From the NCBI RefSeq assembly GCF_038397715.1, contig NZ_CP151633.1, forward strand, positions 1,178,001-1,242,000: DNA of 64,000 bases, read 5' to 3'. The notes under the pieces are model-generated. The model saw only the letters and a program-made list of their open reading frames with translations, did no database searches and was not told the DNA's origin. Shown one piece after another: positions 16,153 to 22,907 of the stretch. Position numbers and translations under genes: made by a program. Position 1 is the first letter of the stretch, and each line of letters starts with the position of its first letter. This DNA is from Microbacterium sp. LWO14-1.2. GTDB lineage: Bacteria; Actinomycetota; Actinomycetes; Actinomycetales; Microbacteriaceae.

Positions 16153-17736
16153 TCAGGCCGCGACCGTGACGGAGCGGATCGCCTGCGCGTTGTTCGCGAG
16201 GGTCGCCCAGTAGCCGAACACGGCGATGTCCTCCGCGCCGTTGCCCGGCTGGACGCCGTCCACGCGGATCGGGGTCTCGCCGAGTTCGTAGTACGTCAGC
16301 GCTTCCTTCGCGCCCACGAACACCTTGCCCGCGCCGACCGCTGCGGGCATGAGCTTGAACCCGGCCATGTCGCCCTCTTCGAGACCGAACCCGGCGTTCA
16401 GGAACGCGAGCACATCGTCCTTGGGGGTGAGGACGATGTCGCGCCACAGGGCCGGGTCAATGAGCGCGAACGCGGGGCGGTTCTCGGTGGCGATGACGCC
16501 GAGTGCGCCGTCCACGACGGCGGCCAGTCCCTTGGCGATGCCAGCGGGCACGGTGCCGGGGGCGGTGACGGTGCCAGCGGCCATGATGGCGGCGAGCACC
16601 TTGCCGTCCGTCTTGCGCTTGTAGTCCTCGGCCTGGTTCACGAGGTAGCTCGCGATCACGCTCTGGTCGTTGAAGTCGCGGAAGCGGCGGTCGAGCCGGT
16701 GGCCTCCGGCGAGACGCGCGGCGGTGACGTCCACCGGCTCGGTGTCGAGGGCGTTGGACGGCACCTCCTGGGTGTTGCCCGCGTAGTCGGCGACCTCGGG
16801 GCGCTTGCCCTCCACCCAGCGCCAGCCGCGCATCGTGTAGTTCGTCAGCGTGGCCTGGTCCACCAGGGGGACGAACCGGCGCTGGTAGGGCGCACGGGTC
16901 CAGAGCTCGCCGAGGTAGCCGGTCTCCTGTGTGTCCGCTCCGATGGTGACCGTGGTGGGTCCGGACTGCTGCACCGTCTGGAGGGCGAAGAGTTCACCCG
17001 CTGCGGCGTAGGGGGCCAGGCTGTCCGCGTCGTTGCGCGTGAGCGCCGCGAACAGGCCTTCGAGGGTGGGGCGGGGCGTGGTGGTGGCCACGGTGCCGTC
17101 CGGGACGATGTTTCCCATGAGTGCTTCCTTTTCCTTGTCGGGGTCAGTGCCGGGTGCCGGGGCGGCTTCCGGGTCTTTCGCGGTCAGGCCGTTGAGGGCG
17201 TCGGTCAGGGTGGCGAGGTCGCCGCGGAATCCGGCGATGGCTTCGGCGAGGGTGTCGCTGGCTTCGTCGGCCAGAGCCTCCGGCGCGATGGCGAAGAGAC
17301 CGGCTCCGGCGAACGCGCCTTCCGTGACCGTGGCCGCTCCCGTGAGGCGTGCCTTGATCGCCTTGGCTCCGTCGCGGACGAAGTCGGTGACCTCGGCGGA
17401 CAGCTTGCTCAGTGCGCCGGGCTTGGGCTTGCCGTTCGCGTCGATGTTGTCGCGGAGGTAGTCGTTGCCTTCGTCGGTGTCGGCCACCCGGAACTCGGAG
17501 TAGACGCCCGTGGCACGCTTCTCCAGGAACGTGGCGCGCCCGATGGGGTCGTGCCGGTTGTGGTTCCGGTTGAGGGTGATGACGTCGGGGTCGCGCGGGA
17601 GGTCGATGTTGTCCGCGCCGAACATCACCGGTTCCGTCTGGGAAACGCTGGTGCGGGAGAGTTCGCCGAACGGGAGCAGAATGCCCCGGATGGTGCGCGT
17701 GGTGGGGTCGTAGGAGAAGTCGCCGTGCTCGGTCAT
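16153..17736 (-). CDS. Fused capsid maturation protease, scaffold and major capsid protein
   Basis: A 527-aa fusion. Residues about 1-160 are a prohead protease with the catalytic His in NRNHNRHDPIGRAT and Ser in SKLSAEVTDF. Residues about 160-206 form a helical, Ala/Pro-rich scaffold-like linker (DTLAEAIAGFRGDLATL). From about 207 on it is an HK97-fold major capsid protein. Strong AGGAGG site before ATG 17736, which overlaps the portal stop (ATGA). An internal ribosome site and ATG at 17118 could give free capsid protein. Such fusions are known in the smallest actinophages. Confidence 0.88.
   Translation of the reverse strand: MTEHGDFSYDPTTRTIRGILLPFGELSRTSVSQTEPVMFGADNIDLPRDPDVITLNRNHNRHDPIGRATFLEKRATGVYSEFRVADTDEGNDYLRDNIDANGKPKPGALSKLSAEVTDFVRDGAKAIKARLTGAATVTEGAFAGAGLFAIAPEALADEASDTLAEAIAGFRGDLATLTDALNGLTAKDPEAAPAPGTDPDKEKEALMGNIVPDGTVATTTPRPTLEGLFAALTRNDADSLAPYAAAGELFALQTVQQSGPTTVTIGADTQETGYLGELWTRAPYQRRFVPLVDQATLTNYTMRGWRWVEGKRPEVADYAGNTQEVPSNALDTEPVDVTAARLAGGHRLDRRFRDFNDQSVIASYLVNQAEDYKRKTDGKVLAAIMAAGTVTAPGTVPAGIAKGLAAVVDGALGVIATENRPAFALIDPALWRDIVLTPKDDVLAFLNAGFGLEEGDMAGFKLMPAAVGAGKVFVGAKEALTYYELGETPIRVDGVQPGNGAEDIAVFGYWATLANNAQAIRSVTVAA
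17116..17136 (-). promoter_or_regulatory. Internal ribosome binding site and in-frame ATG for free major capsid protein
   Basis: Inside the fused gene, on the minus strand, AAGGAAAAGGAAG is followed after 5 bases by an in-frame ATG at 17118 (codons for M-G-N-I). Initiation here would give a 321-aa product lacking protease and scaffold, close to a normal mature capsid protein length. The placement exactly at the domain border makes chance less likely. Confidence 0.5.
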
Positions 17737-18827
17737 GCTGCTGCCTCCTGAGGCGTGGGTGTGGTGGCGCGGGCGGACGCGCCGTGGGTGTCGTTCGGGG
17801 TGGCGGTGAGGTTGGACCGGTTGAGGCGGATGACCTTGGCCTTGTTGCCGGTCACGTCCTCCTGAGTCAGGCGGGCTTCGAACGGCGCGATCCAGTACTC
17901 GAGGTCGTCGATGATCTGGTTTCGGGTGCCTTCCTGCGTGACGTAGGTGAGGCTGCTGGTGGCGGTGGAGCCGTCGAGGTACGAGACGGGCAGGTTCATC
18001 TGGTTCGCGATGTCGATGCGGGCGGCGTTGCGCCCGTTGTCGAACAGGTCGGCTTCGACTTCGCCATAGACTTCGAGGTCGAGGCTGGCGGGCAGGAAGC
18101 CGACTGCGCCGTTCTCGCTGGTGCGAGCGTTGGACCAGGCCGTCACCTGCGCCGTGGCTTCGGCCTGGTTGACGCCGTTGGCTTCCTTCTCGTGAAGGAC
18201 GATGAGCGGGATAGGGTTGCGGACGCGACCGACCCACGCGCGCTCCATGTAGCGCCAGCCCCGGATCGCATCGCGTGCGGTGATGAGGAGTCCGTCGTCG
18301 GGACCGGCGAAGAGGATCACGGACTTGTCGTCGGTGACGGGGTGCTGGTCGATGGATACGCCGGTCGGGGACGCGGTGTCGAAGGTCCAGCGGTGGCGAG
18401 CGAGCCGGGCCGCGTCGGTGATCTTCCCGGCTTCGTCGCGCTGCACGATCCAGAGGGACCAGCCGGTGAAGATCACGTCGTCCAGCGACCAGGCGAAGCG
18501 GTGCCAGCACGTCTGAGGCGTCTGGGTCGAGGTGAGCCATGCGGGCTGCTCGGGGTCGGCGATGAACTCTCCGTCGACCTCTTCGCCCTGCTCGAACACC
18601 AAGTCGGCCAGACGTCCGACGATGACCGCTCGCCCGCGCTTGATGGGCGAGACGGTCATGGCGCTTTCGCGGGTGACGGCGTCCAGGCCGGTCGGCCCGT
18701 AGATGTCGGAGTAGACCAGCGCGGCCAGCTCGGGGGTGGGAGCGAAGGGAGGGATGATCGCGCCGGATGCGAGGACGTTGCCCGCCGATGCGGGAGGGCC
18801 GAACAACAGGCGCGAGAACCAGGACAT
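17733..18827 (-). CDS. Portal protein
   Basis: A 364-aa portal. Recognisable blocks are the N-terminal MSWFSRLLFGPPAS, the central DVIFTGWSLWIVQRDEAG, and the C-terminal ANQMNLPVSYLDGSTATSSLTY typical of actinophage portals. It forms the DNA entry ring of the capsid. No ribosome binding site precedes ATG 18827; a TTGACA promoter ends just upstream, so translation may be leaderless. It lies between terminase and the capsid fusion. Confidence 0.88.
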   Translation of the reverse strand: MSWFSRLLFGPPASAGNVLASGAIIPPFAPTPELAALVYSDIYGPTGLDAVTRESAMTVSPIKRGRAVIVGRLADLVFEQGEEVDGEFIADPEQPAWLTSTQTPQTCWHRFAWSLDDVIFTGWSLWIVQRDEAGKITDAARLARHRWTFDTASPTGVSIDQHPVTDDKSVILFAGPDDGLLITARDAIRGWRYMERAWVGRVRNPIPLIVLHEKEANGVNQAEATAQVTAWSNARTSENGAVGFLPASLDLEVYGEVEADLFDNGRNAARIDIANQMNLPVSYLDGSTATSSLTYVTQEGTRNQIIDDLEYWIAPFEARLTQEDVTGNKAKVIRLNRSNLTATPNDTHGASARATTPTPQEAAA

Positions 18828-18835
18828 GTCGAGAA

Positions 18836-18864
18836 CGGTAAGCGGCCGATTTGTAGGATGTCAA
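18836..18864 (-). promoter_or_regulatory. Candidate promoter for portal and late structural genes
   Basis: In the 62-base gap between terminase and portal, on the minus strand, a perfect TTGACA (18859-18864) is followed after 17 bases by TTACCG (18836-18841), a weak -10. The predicted start falls at or near the portal ATG (18827), which lacks a ribosome binding site. Confidence 0.4.
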
Positions 18865-18872
18865 CAAGACCC

Positions 18873-18881
18873 TGTGGATAA
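18873..18881 (-). promoter_or_regulatory. Perfect DnaA-box sequence (TTATCCACA)
   Basis: TTATCCACA on the minus strand matches the consensus DnaA box exactly, inside the terminase-portal gap. A single box is weak evidence for function; it could recruit host DnaA to phage DNA or be chance. Confidence 0.35.
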
Positions 18882-18889
18882 CTTTGTAG

Positions 18890-20629
18890 CTACCCCATAA
18901 CGATCGGCTCGAACGCGTCCGCGACGGTCGGGTCCGGGAGCTTATAGAACGCGGCGGCGCACGCCTCCAGAGGCGTGATGTCGAACGCCGGATCGGAGGC
19001 GGGCGAGCCGAAGAGAACGGCCTTTCCGGAGGTCCGCTTGACGGCTCCAGCTGCGGCCTTGTCTAGTGGCCCCTGTTCCCAGTGGCGGACGTCGCCGTGG
19101 CGCAGTCCGTTGATGAGCTTCGTGTGGGCCACGCTCTTCTCACCGAAGCGGATCATGGTTGCCTGTGGCCGGGGCCGGGCGTCCCGGTTCAGTTCCTGGA
19201 TGATGGACTTCTCTTGCGGGGAATCGTCGTAGACGATCGGTAGCCGGAGCTGCTTCCAGTACTTCCAGAGGGTGGCCGCCATCCGGGCGTTGCCCTCCTG
19301 GTGGTGGATGATCTTGACGCCGACGCGGGGCGCTTGGTCGTCGTCGCCGTCGAGCGCCCATGCGGCGCGGGCGAAGTCGCCGCCTTCGTCGGGCAGGTAC
19401 CACGCGACCGCGATGGATGCCCAGAGTCCGCCCGGGTGGACGGCGAAGGCGAGCGAGAGCGGGGTGACTCCGGTGGGGAGCGCGCCGCGTTCGGTCGTCT
19501 CGCCCCACTCCGAGCCGATGACGGTGTCGTTGCCGGTCGCCTTGCCGAAGTGTCCGAGGTACTCCATGCCGAAGCGGAGCGGGCCGAGGATCGGGAAGTT
19601 CTGGCGGATGATTGACAGCTTCGTGAGGCCGTCCAGGCCGGGGTGCCACTGCTCGATGAGCGCTCCGGCCCCAGCCTCCCAGGAGTCCAACTGCTTCTCA
19701 TCGATGTCATCCGGGACGCCGTAGCGGATGCGGCCCGCTGCGGGGTTGTGGAGCGTGGCCCAGAAGTGCGAGCCATCGCGGTACTTGCCGCCCGTCCCCG
19801 CATAGATCAGCTGCGCGCCGGGGCGGGTGTCGAAGGAGGGGATGACAGCGCCGACGATGTCGTCCCACATCTCGGGTTCCGCTTCGCCCGCTTCGTCCAG
19901 GACCAGGATGTCGTATGCGCCGGAGCGGACGTCATCGCCGTTCGGCGAGAGGATCGCGAGCTTCGAGCCGTTGGCGAACTCGATGCCGAGGGAGCCGTTG
20001 GACTCCATGAGCTTGACGCCCATGACCTTCTCGCGATGCGGCTTGTCGCGCCACTTCCGGGTGATGGGGTCGCGCACGTCGAGCTTGAAGCGCTCGCCCG
20101 CTTTCTTCGCGGTGGTGAGCATCGTGTACCCGGCCATGTAGACCGCGCGCATCCAGCATCGCCCGAGAAGGATGCACCACAGGCTGGTGGTCTTGGAGGA
20201 TCGGCGCGGCTCCAGCACGGCGTTCAGGAAGCTACCGTCGTCATCGGCGATGTCGTCCGGGTCGAGCGGACCACCGGTCCCGAGAACGTCGGCGGTTCGG
20301 AGCATCTGCGGCTGGAGGTTGCCGAGCAGTCCCCCGGCGACGATGCGGCGCGGCACGAGTTCGTTGATGATCCATGCGCCGACCAGGAACTCCGCTCGCG
20401 CCTGGTAGCTGGTGTGCAGCGCCGAGGCGTCGAGGGGATCGCGGCCCGAGTCGCGAAGCTCCACCCATGCGGCCTCATCGAGTAGAGGATGTTCGAACAC
20501 TTCTTCCGGTAGCTCCAGCCCGGCCCAGTCCAGGGGGGGGATTTCGCTGCCGGAGGCGGTAGTGGTGGCGACGTCTCTCAAAGAACCGGCTTCGCTTTCT
20601 TCGAACGTTGGTGCGATCAGATTGGCCAT
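18890..20629 (-). CDS. Terminase large subunit
   Basis: A 579-aa packaging motor. The ATPase part has a variant Walker A (EPRRSSKTTSLW) and a clear Walker B (YDILVLDEAGEAE); the C-terminal half carries the nuclease-like region with YDDSPQEKSIIQELN. ATG 20629 overlaps the HNH gene by 13 bases. No small terminase subunit is recognised; one of the small upstream genes could fill that role. Confidence 0.9.
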   Translation of the reverse strand: MANLIAPTFEESEAGSLRDVATTTASGSEIPPLDWAGLELPEEVFEHPLLDEAAWVELRDSGRDPLDASALHTSYQARAEFLVGAWIINELVPRRIVAGGLLGNLQPQMLRTADVLGTGGPLDPDDIADDDGSFLNAVLEPRRSSKTTSLWCILLGRCWMRAVYMAGYTMLTTAKKAGERFKLDVRDPITRKWRDKPHREKVMGVKLMESNGSLGIEFANGSKLAILSPNGDDVRSGAYDILVLDEAGEAEPEMWDDIVGAVIPSFDTRPGAQLIYAGTGGKYRDGSHFWATLHNPAAGRIRYGVPDDIDEKQLDSWEAGAGALIEQWHPGLDGLTKLSIIRQNFPILGPLRFGMEYLGHFGKATGNDTVIGSEWGETTERGALPTGVTPLSLAFAVHPGGLWASIAVAWYLPDEGGDFARAAWALDGDDDQAPRVGVKIIHHQEGNARMAATLWKYWKQLRLPIVYDDSPQEKSIIQELNRDARPRPQATMIRFGEKSVAHTKLINGLRHGDVRHWEQGPLDKAAAGAVKRTSGKAVLFGSPASDPAFDITPLEACAAAFYKLPDPTVADAFEPIVMG

Positions 20630-20937
20630 GATGTCTCTTGCTTCGTCGGGACGTTGATGTGCTTGCGGCTGTTGGTGATGGCTGCGCCCTGCCGTCCTCC
20701 TGCGGATCGGTTGCCGACGCATCCGCCCGTGCGGTGTCGGTGCTCAGGTGCTAGCTCGTGCAGTGCGGAGCCGAGCGCGCCGGGCAGGTGGCCGACGTCG
20801 AACGGCTGGCCAGGTGCGATAGGTCGACGGCAGCGCCAGCACGCGACATCCCGTCCGGCGCTGTGTGCTGCGCGCACACGGCCCCGGATCACCGACGCGT
20901 TGCGTCGGTACTCGGCTGTCTGATGCTTGGCGCTCAT
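20617..20937 (-). CDS. HNH endonuclease
   Basis: A 106-aa protein with CWRCRRPI, the DVGHL catalytic-His strand, and LAPEHRHRTGGCVGNRSAGG, the layout of small phage HNH nucleases with a structural zinc. Such genes lie beside the terminase in many cos-type phages and help packaging cleavage. It overlaps the terminase start. Confidence 0.85.
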   Translation of the reverse strand: MSAKHQTAEYRRNASVIRGRVRAAHSAGRDVACWRCRRPIAPGQPFDVGHLPGALGSALHELAPEHRHRTGGCVGNRSAGGRQGAAITNSRKHINVPTKQETSWPI

Positions 20938-20940
20938 GGC

Positions 20941-21231
20941 TCAGTGACGCCCGTTGGCGAAGCGACCGATGTAGATGGCCCGGTCCGTGAGCATGTTCTC
21001 TGCCGCGTTGATGAACGCTCGCGCGGCGTCCAGGTACTCCGGCCCGTCTTCGACAAGGCGCGTGCGCGCCCCGTCCAGCGTCCGCGCCGCGTCGTTGAGC
21101 GACCGTGCGGTGTCGCGGAGCCCTAGCCCCTTCGCTTCGGTGCGGAGGTCGCGCGCCGAGTCCACCAGCGTGGTGAGCCGGTTGATCGTGTGGCGGCACG
21201 CGTGAGCCTCCGACGTCGTCATGGCGCTCAT
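20941..21231 (-). CDS. Small helical phage protein of unknown function
   Basis: A 96-aa, predicted all-helical, charged protein (SLNDAARTLDGARTRLVED) between a membrane protein gene and the HNH gene, overlapping the former by ATGA. No family recognised. Its place just upstream of HNH and terminase makes it a candidate small terminase subunit, without motif support. Confidence 0.65.
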   Translation of the reverse strand: MSAMTTSEAHACRHTINRLTTLVDSARDLRTEAKGLGLRDTARSLNDAARTLDGARTRLVEDGPEYLDAARAFINAAENMLTDRAIYIGRFANGRH

Positions 21232-21506
21232 CGGTCCAGCCCGTCCGGGCAGATGCCACAGTCACACGGCCCCTGGTGCTCGTAGGGTCGGGCGCACAAG
21301 TGGAGCCGACCTCCGGTCACCCATGCGCGGGCGCACTCGCCACTGCTGGCCATCGACACGGCCCTCTCAGCGGCAACGACGGCATCCGCTGCGTATGCGC
21401 GTTCCAGGCGCTTCCGCTCGCGAAGGTCGAATGTGATCCAGAGGGCCAGGATCAGGACGAAGAGGATCGCGACCCAGAGAGCCGGGATCGAGTCAGGAGC
21501 GGGCAT
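21228..21506 (-). CDS. Small membrane protein with cysteine-rich C-terminus
   Basis: A 92-aa protein: one transmembrane helix near the N-terminus (ALWVAILFVLILALWITF), then a helical region and a C-terminal cluster of cysteines (CARPYEHQGPCDCGICPDG). It overlaps neighbouring genes at both ends. Function unknown. Confidence 0.65.
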   Translation of the reverse strand: MPAPDSIPALWVAILFVLILALWITFDLRERKRLERAYAADAVVAAERAVSMASSGECARAWVTGGRLHLCARPYEHQGPCDCGICPDGLDR

Positions 21507-21663
21507 GGTGAGCGCCTTTCGTGAATGCTGCGAGTTGTTCAGGTGTGTAGTCGGGGCCGGGTCGCCATTCGTCTCCGGCGAAGCTCATGAGGCGTCCGTC
21601 GTCGCGTAGCTGGCAGTCCTGGCACCAGCCGGACACCGGATCGAATCGATGGATGTGACTCAT
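21493..21663 (-). CDS. Short phage protein with CxxC motif
   Basis: A 56-aa frame (MSHIHRFDPVSGWCQDCQLR, ending TKGAHHARS) that fills the gap between the membrane protein gene and the helix-turn-helix gene and overlaps the former by 14 bases. It resembles short actinophage proteins with a single CxxC and a DEWRPGPDY segment. No strong ribosome site, so moderate confidence. Confidence 0.55.
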   Translation of the reverse strand: MSHIHRFDPVSGWCQDCQLRDDGRLMSFAGDEWRPGPDYTPEQLAAFTKGAHHARS

Positions 21664-21687
21664 TGGTCTTTTCGCTTTCTCGCGCGT

Positions 21688-22128
21688 TTAGGTACGTGAG
21701 GTAGGAGAGAGAGTCTTGGTAGGAGGTTCATGGACGGTTCTTAGTGCGACACCAGTTGTCACCCCTGAAGGCCCGTGGCTGTCACCCCTGGATTCGGAAG
21801 GGGTGACACGGTTGTCACCCCTGGATTCGGAGTACTGGAGCGCCCACGTCATGACGTCGTAGACGGTCGGGCGATAGCGAGGGTCGAGGTGCTGGACGTA
21901 GCTCTGATCGCCTTCGCGGATGAGCCCTTCGGCGAGCAGTTCGCGGATGGCCCGCTGGACGGTGCGAGTCGAGCACTCCAGCGTCTCGGCGATGTTGGCC
22001 AGCTTCGGATACGCGCCATAGCCGAGTTCGTCGGCGCGGTCAGCGAGTTTCAGGAGCACGCGGTGCGCCGTGCCGTTGCACCGGCTCAGCGGCAGGTCAG
22101 CGGCCCAGATGTAGGCGTTGAGACTCAT
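21688..22128 (-). CDS. Helix-turn-helix protein, possible replication initiator or early regulator
   Basis: A 146-aa protein. Residues 1-90 form a winged helix-turn-helix (TAHRVLLKLADRAD, then IAETLECSTRTVQRAIREL) of the type seen in phage and plasmid replication or regulatory proteins. The C-terminal 40 residues are low-complexity (SESRGDNRVTPSESRGD) because the DNA there is an iteron-like repeat cluster. ATG 22128 is preferred over an in-frame TTG at 22140. It is the first gene of the long leftward operon. Confidence 0.75.
   Translation of the reverse strand: MSLNAYIWAADLPLSRCNGTAHRVLLKLADRADELGYGAYPKLANIAETLECSTRTVQRAIRELLAEGLIREGDQSYVQHLDPRYRPTVYDVMTWALQYSESRGDNRVTPSESRGDSHGPSGVTTGVALRTVHEPPTKTLSPTSRT
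21756..21831. repeat. Iteron-like cluster: four copies of TGTCACCCCT
   Basis: Direct copies of TGTCACCCCTG begin near 21757, 21780 and 21813, and one inverted copy lies at 21799-21808. The second and third direct copies extend identically through GGATTCGGA. They lie in the 3' end of the helix-turn-helix gene, as iterons often do relative to replication initiator genes, so this may be the phage replication origin or a binding array for that protein. Confidence 0.55.
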
Positions 22129-22132
22129 CCGG

Positions 22133-22224
22133 CAATCCAATTCGTATTGATCACGTCAGGAGTCAATCCAAACCGGATTGACACGCCGGTATTGATCGCG
22201 GCGTGTTGAATAATCCAGTTCGTA
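22133..22224. promoter_or_regulatory. Divergent early control region with repressor-like operators
   Basis: A perfect palindrome TCAATCC-AAACC-GGATTGA (22163-22181) lies midway between the leftward and rightward operons. Its ends merge into outward-facing -35-like hexamers, TTGACT on the minus strand (22161-22166) and TTGACA on the plus strand (22178-22183). Related sequence AATCCARTTCGTA occurs at 22134-22146 and 22212-22224. The array probably binds the phage repressor and shuts both promoters. The -10 boxes are not clear. Confidence 0.6.
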
Positions 22225-22237
22225 GTAGAGTCGCCAC

Positions 22238-22471
22238 ATGGCAGGCGAATACACCACGGAAGACTTGGTCGGAGATCACCATCTCCAGACGGGGAACACT
22301 GGCGGACTCATCGACGGCAACACGCTCGCGGGCCGCGCCGAGGCCCGCCCGGCCTTCTGGGGCTTCTGCGCGCACTGCGGATGGAAGGTCGGCGGGCACG
22401 ACACAACGCGGGCTGTCAAGCGAGCCTACGAACGCCATCTCAAGGCAGCTGCACGGAAGGAAGCACGATGA
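22238..22471 (+). CDS. Small phage protein upstream of the repressor
   Basis: A 77-aa protein with a FCAHCGWKVGGHD segment (possible zinc ribbon) and a basic helical C-terminus (AVKRAYERHLKAAARKEAR). First gene of the rightward operon; its stop overlaps the repressor ATG by ATGA, so the two are co-expressed. Function unknown. Confidence 0.7.
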   Translation: MAGEYTTEDLVGDHHLQTGNTGGLIDGNTLAGRAEARPAFWGFCAHCGWKVGGHDTTRAVKRAYERHLKAAARKEAR

Positions 22472-22803
22472 ACGCTGACGAAATCACCGGCGAGCTTGTA
22501 CACCTGGCGATGCGACGCCGACGCGTGACTCAGTCCGCGTTGGGCGAAGTGCTGGGGATCACTCAGCCCGCGATGGGTAAGAAGCTTTACGGCCAGCGCA
22601 GCTGGACTATCGATGAGGTCTTGGCCGTCGCCAAGTACTTCGAAATGCCCGTGACTGAGCTGCTTCCGGGCGAGGACTACCAGCCGATCCCCGAGGGCCG
22701 TGGTCGCGTTAACGCAGAAACGGCCTCCACCGAAGTGGAAGCCGTTTCGTCACTGTCTCAACACAGTGTGCGCCCGAAGGGACTCGAACCCCTAACCTTC
22801 TGA
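22468..22803 (+). CDS. Phage repressor (integrated, 111-aa form) with attR inside its 3' end
   Basis: An XRE-type repressor: helix-turn-helix at residues about 20-42 (TQSALGEVLGITQPAMGKKL), helical support region to about 67, then a linker. Residues 101-111 (VRPKGLEPLTF) are encoded by the 36-bp attachment core, i.e. antisense tRNA sequence. The stop TGA (22801-22803) uses host DNA for its last base. In the excised phage this codon is TGT and the protein continues for 38 residues to 149 aa. It probably maintains lysogeny by binding the operators at 22133-22224. Confidence 0.88.
   Translation: MNADEITGELVHLAMRRRRVTQSALGEVLGITQPAMGKKLYGQRSWTIDEVLAVAKYFEMPVTELLPGEDYQPIPEGRGRVNAETASTEVEAVSSLSQHSVRPKGLEPLTF
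22717..22748. terminator. Hairpin inside the repressor gene, possible replacement terminator for tRNA-Arg
   Basis: Arms GAAACGGC (22717-22724) and GCCGTTTC (22741-22748) plus an inner 5-bp stem TCCAC/GTGGA around a CGAA loop. On the minus strand it lies 21 bases downstream of the tRNA 3' end. Integration displaced the original terminator to 6845-6870, so this phage hairpin may end tRNA transcription. It also encodes repressor linker residues. Confidence 0.5.
22767..22802. repeat. Right attachment site core (36-bp direct repeat)
   Basis: Identical to 6881-6916. It covers the tRNA-Arg 3' end through the 3' half of the anticodon stem, and simultaneously encodes the last codons of the repressor. 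Bases outside the repeat differ immediately on both sides, so 36 bp is the exact extent. Confidence 0.95.
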
Positions 22804-22841
22804 TCCGTAGTCAGATGCTCTATCCATTGAGCTACGGGCGC
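22769..22841 (-). tRNA. tRNA-Arg (anticodon ACG)
   Basis: A 73-base cloverleaf without encoded CCA: acceptor stem GCGCCCG/CGGGCGC, D-arm GCTCAATGGATAGAGC, anticodon stem TCTGA/TCAGA with loop CTACGGA (anticodon ACG), T-arm AGGGGTTCGAGTCCCTT. The 3' half from the attachment core was supplied by the phage, restoring a complete gene after integration. Confidence 0.97.
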
Positions 22842-22871
22842 TCCTGGACCGCTCAGCGGGCCGTAGAACAG

Positions 22872-22899
22872 CTTATAGCAGTCGTCAGATGATTGCGAA
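22872..22899 (-). promoter_or_regulatory. Candidate tRNA-Arg promoter
   Basis: On the minus strand TTCGCA (22894-22899), 16 bases, then TATAAG (22872-22877). The predicted start would be about 24 bases before the tRNA 5' end. Confidence 0.45.
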
Positions 22900-22907
22900 T
22901 CGAGGGG

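Larger units (their letters stand above)
6881..22802. mobile_element. Complete prophage of about 15.9 kb in tRNA-Arg(ACG)
   Basis: Two identical 36-bp repeats (6881-6916 and 22767-22802) bound a block with integrase, repressor, terminase, portal, capsid, tail, lysis and early genes; the right repeat is the 3' end of an intact tRNA-Arg. The repeat-to-repeat unit is 15,886 bp. All head, tail and lysis genes are present and intact, so the element may be functional. The small size, fused protease/capsid gene and short tape measure resemble the tiny (15-18 kb) siphoviruses of Arthrobacter and Microbacterium, but this one carries an integrase and repressor. Confidence 0.95.
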
